Below are positions 63,241 to 64,000 of a DNA stretch of 64,000 nucleotides, one piece after another. Every line of letters begins with the position of its first letter. Position 1 is the first letter of the stretch. The DNA is taken from the NCBI GenBank assembly GCA_023434665.1, contig JAEYSM010000023.1, positions 124,001-188,000 of the forward strand, read 5' to 3'. The notes beneath the pieces are model-generated. The model was given only the letters and a program-made list of their open reading frames with translations, was not told the origin of the DNA and did no database searches. This stretch comes from Bacteroidota bacterium. GTDB taxonomy: Bacteria > Bacteroidota > Bacteroidia > Bacteroidales > Lentimicrobiaceae. Position numbers and translations under genes: made by a program.

Positions 63241-64000
63241 ATGAGATCAATATTTAAGTTTCTTTGTTTTTTTTCAGTTGTCTTGACAATATTCTCTTCA
63301 TGTGGCCCGGCTGGAATTAAAACCATTGAAGGCAATGATTCAATTTCCGGGAAATTAATAGTCTTTCATGCAGGTAGTTTAAGTGTCCCTATGAAAGCAC
63401 TGGCCGATTCTTTTAAAATTAGACACCCGGGAATAATATTGAAGACTGAATCGGCAGGAAGCTTAACCTCTATTAGAAAAATCACGGACCTTAAAAGAGA
63501 CTGCGATATTCTTGCTTCTGCAGATGCCATAATGATTGATAAAATGATGATTCCTGAATTCGCGACTTGGAATCTTCATTTCGCTGTAAATGAAATGGCT
63601 CTGGTTTATCAGGAACAATCTAATCTTGCAGAGGAAATTGATAATTCAAATTGGCTTGAGATCATAAATCGTAAAGATGTCATTATAGGAAGAGCTGATC
63701 CTTCAACCGATCCTTGTGGATATAGAACGGTACTAACGCTTAAACTGGCCGAGAAAGCTGGTTTTTCATCGGTCAAAGCCGAAAATATTTTAGCTAAGGA
63801 CATTAAGTACATTCGCCCAAAAGAAGTTGATTTGTTGGCCTTACTGGAGACTAATACTGTTGATTATATTTTCCTTTATAAATCAGTCGCCTTACAGCAT
63901 AAATTACCTTTTATAGAGTTGAGCGATTCAATAAATCTTAAAGAACCATCACTAAATGACTGGTATAGCACAGTAAGTGTTGAAGTTCCAGGTAACTCTC
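63241..64000 (+). CDS. wtpA: tungstate/molybdate ABC transporter substrate-binding lipoprotein (WtpA-like), truncated by window end
   Basis: Visible 253 residues. Lipoprotein signal (FLCFFSVVLTIFSSC), then the periplasmic binding fold: LIVFHAGSLSVPMKAL (oxyanion-binding Ser loop) and GRADPSTDPCGYRT, both highly characteristic of WtpA/ModA tungstate-binding proteins of the WtpA type. The C-terminus, and presumably permease and ATPase genes, lie beyond 64000. It delivers tungstate or molybdate to its importer. The neighbouring ModE-like regulator and AOR gene point to tungstate. Confidence 0.9.
   Translation, partial: MRSIFKFLCFFSVVLTIFSSCGPAGIKTIEGNDSISGKLIVFHAGSLSVPMKALADSFKIRHPGIILKTESAGSLTSIRKITDLKRDCDILASADAIMIDKMMIPEFATWNLHFAVNEMALVYQEQSNLAEEIDNSNWLEIINRKDVIIGRADPSTDPCGYRTVLTLKLAEKAGFSSVKAENILAKDIKYIRPKEVDLLALLETNTVDYIFLYKSVALQHKLPFIELSDSINLKEPSLNDWYSTVSVEVPGNS

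Noticed and set aside
1..64000. CRISPR arrays, prophage, transposase or integrative element
   Set aside because: No spaced direct repeats, transposase or integrase-like reading frames, or terminal inverted repeats were found on reading through the window.

Overview
The window looks like an AT-rich chromosomal segment from a member of the phylum Bacteroidota, probably a marine/sediment-type or anaerobic Bacteroidales/Marinilabiliales relative; order-level placement is inference. Evidence for the phylum: a type IX secretion/gliding locus (PorU-type sortases, PorP/SprF, GldJ next to murF), two proteins with type IX C-terminal sorting tails, an UpxY-type NusG paralogue, RemB/Wzi-like and PorP-like outer-membrane proteins, and -7 boxes of the TAnnTTTG type upstream of several genes. 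No rRNA, tRNA, CRISPR array, prophage or insertion sequence was seen.

Layout. 1-5.3 kb: a secreted M23 peptidase (cut by the window edge), a small membrane protein, an orphan UpxY antiterminator, a polysaccharide deacetylase overlapping a MacB/FtsX-type permease, and uracil phosphoribosyltransferase. 5.3-19 kb: surface-polysaccharide functions: a RemB/Wzi-like barrel, two paralogous membrane-bound nucleotide-sugar 4,6-dehydratases (CapD/WbpM type), a LegB-like soluble dehydratase and a Wzx-type flippase, with two secreted type IX cargo proteins (endonuclease I and an Asp-box propeller). A matching PLP sugar aminotransferase lies apart at 33.2 kb. 19-33 kb: a mixed accessory stretch with an outer-membrane protein carrying an odd N-terminal extension, a lipoprotein rich in His/Asp, pantothenate kinase, OsmC, a TPR protein, and four histidine kinase genes, one of which is broken by a single in-frame TAA just before its catalytic histidine.

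34.4-35.2 kb is largely non-coding and holds a 48-codon basic ORF, three hairpin terminators and a possible small RNA. 35.2-50.6 kb: an exported oligoendopeptidase F, a small acyltransferase, two tandem PorU-type C25 peptidases that both keep the His/Cys pair, then PorP/SprF, GldJ, MurF and AnmK. 50.6-53.1 kb: an ECF sigma factor, a membrane anti-sigma-like protein and two Spy/CpxP-like periplasmic proteins in one operon, an envelope-stress module. 53.3-57 kb: a 39-codon membrane peptide, ExbB-ExbD-TonB and FolC.

56.9-64 kb is the most distinctive metabolic block: a ThiS/MoaD-like sulfur carrier and a ThiF-family adenylyltransferase, divergent from a tungsten-type aldehyde:ferredoxin oxidoreductase, then (after 1-pyrroline-5-carboxylate dehydrogenase and a short-chain dehydrogenase) a ModE-like one-domain regulator and a WtpA-type tungstate/molybdate binding lipoprotein that runs off the window. 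Together these suggest a local tungsten enzyme, cofactor and uptake module. I found no clearly unprecedented system; the best leads are this tungsten module with its unusual cysteine spacing, the duplicated PorU, the nonsense-split kinase and the small-RNA candidate.
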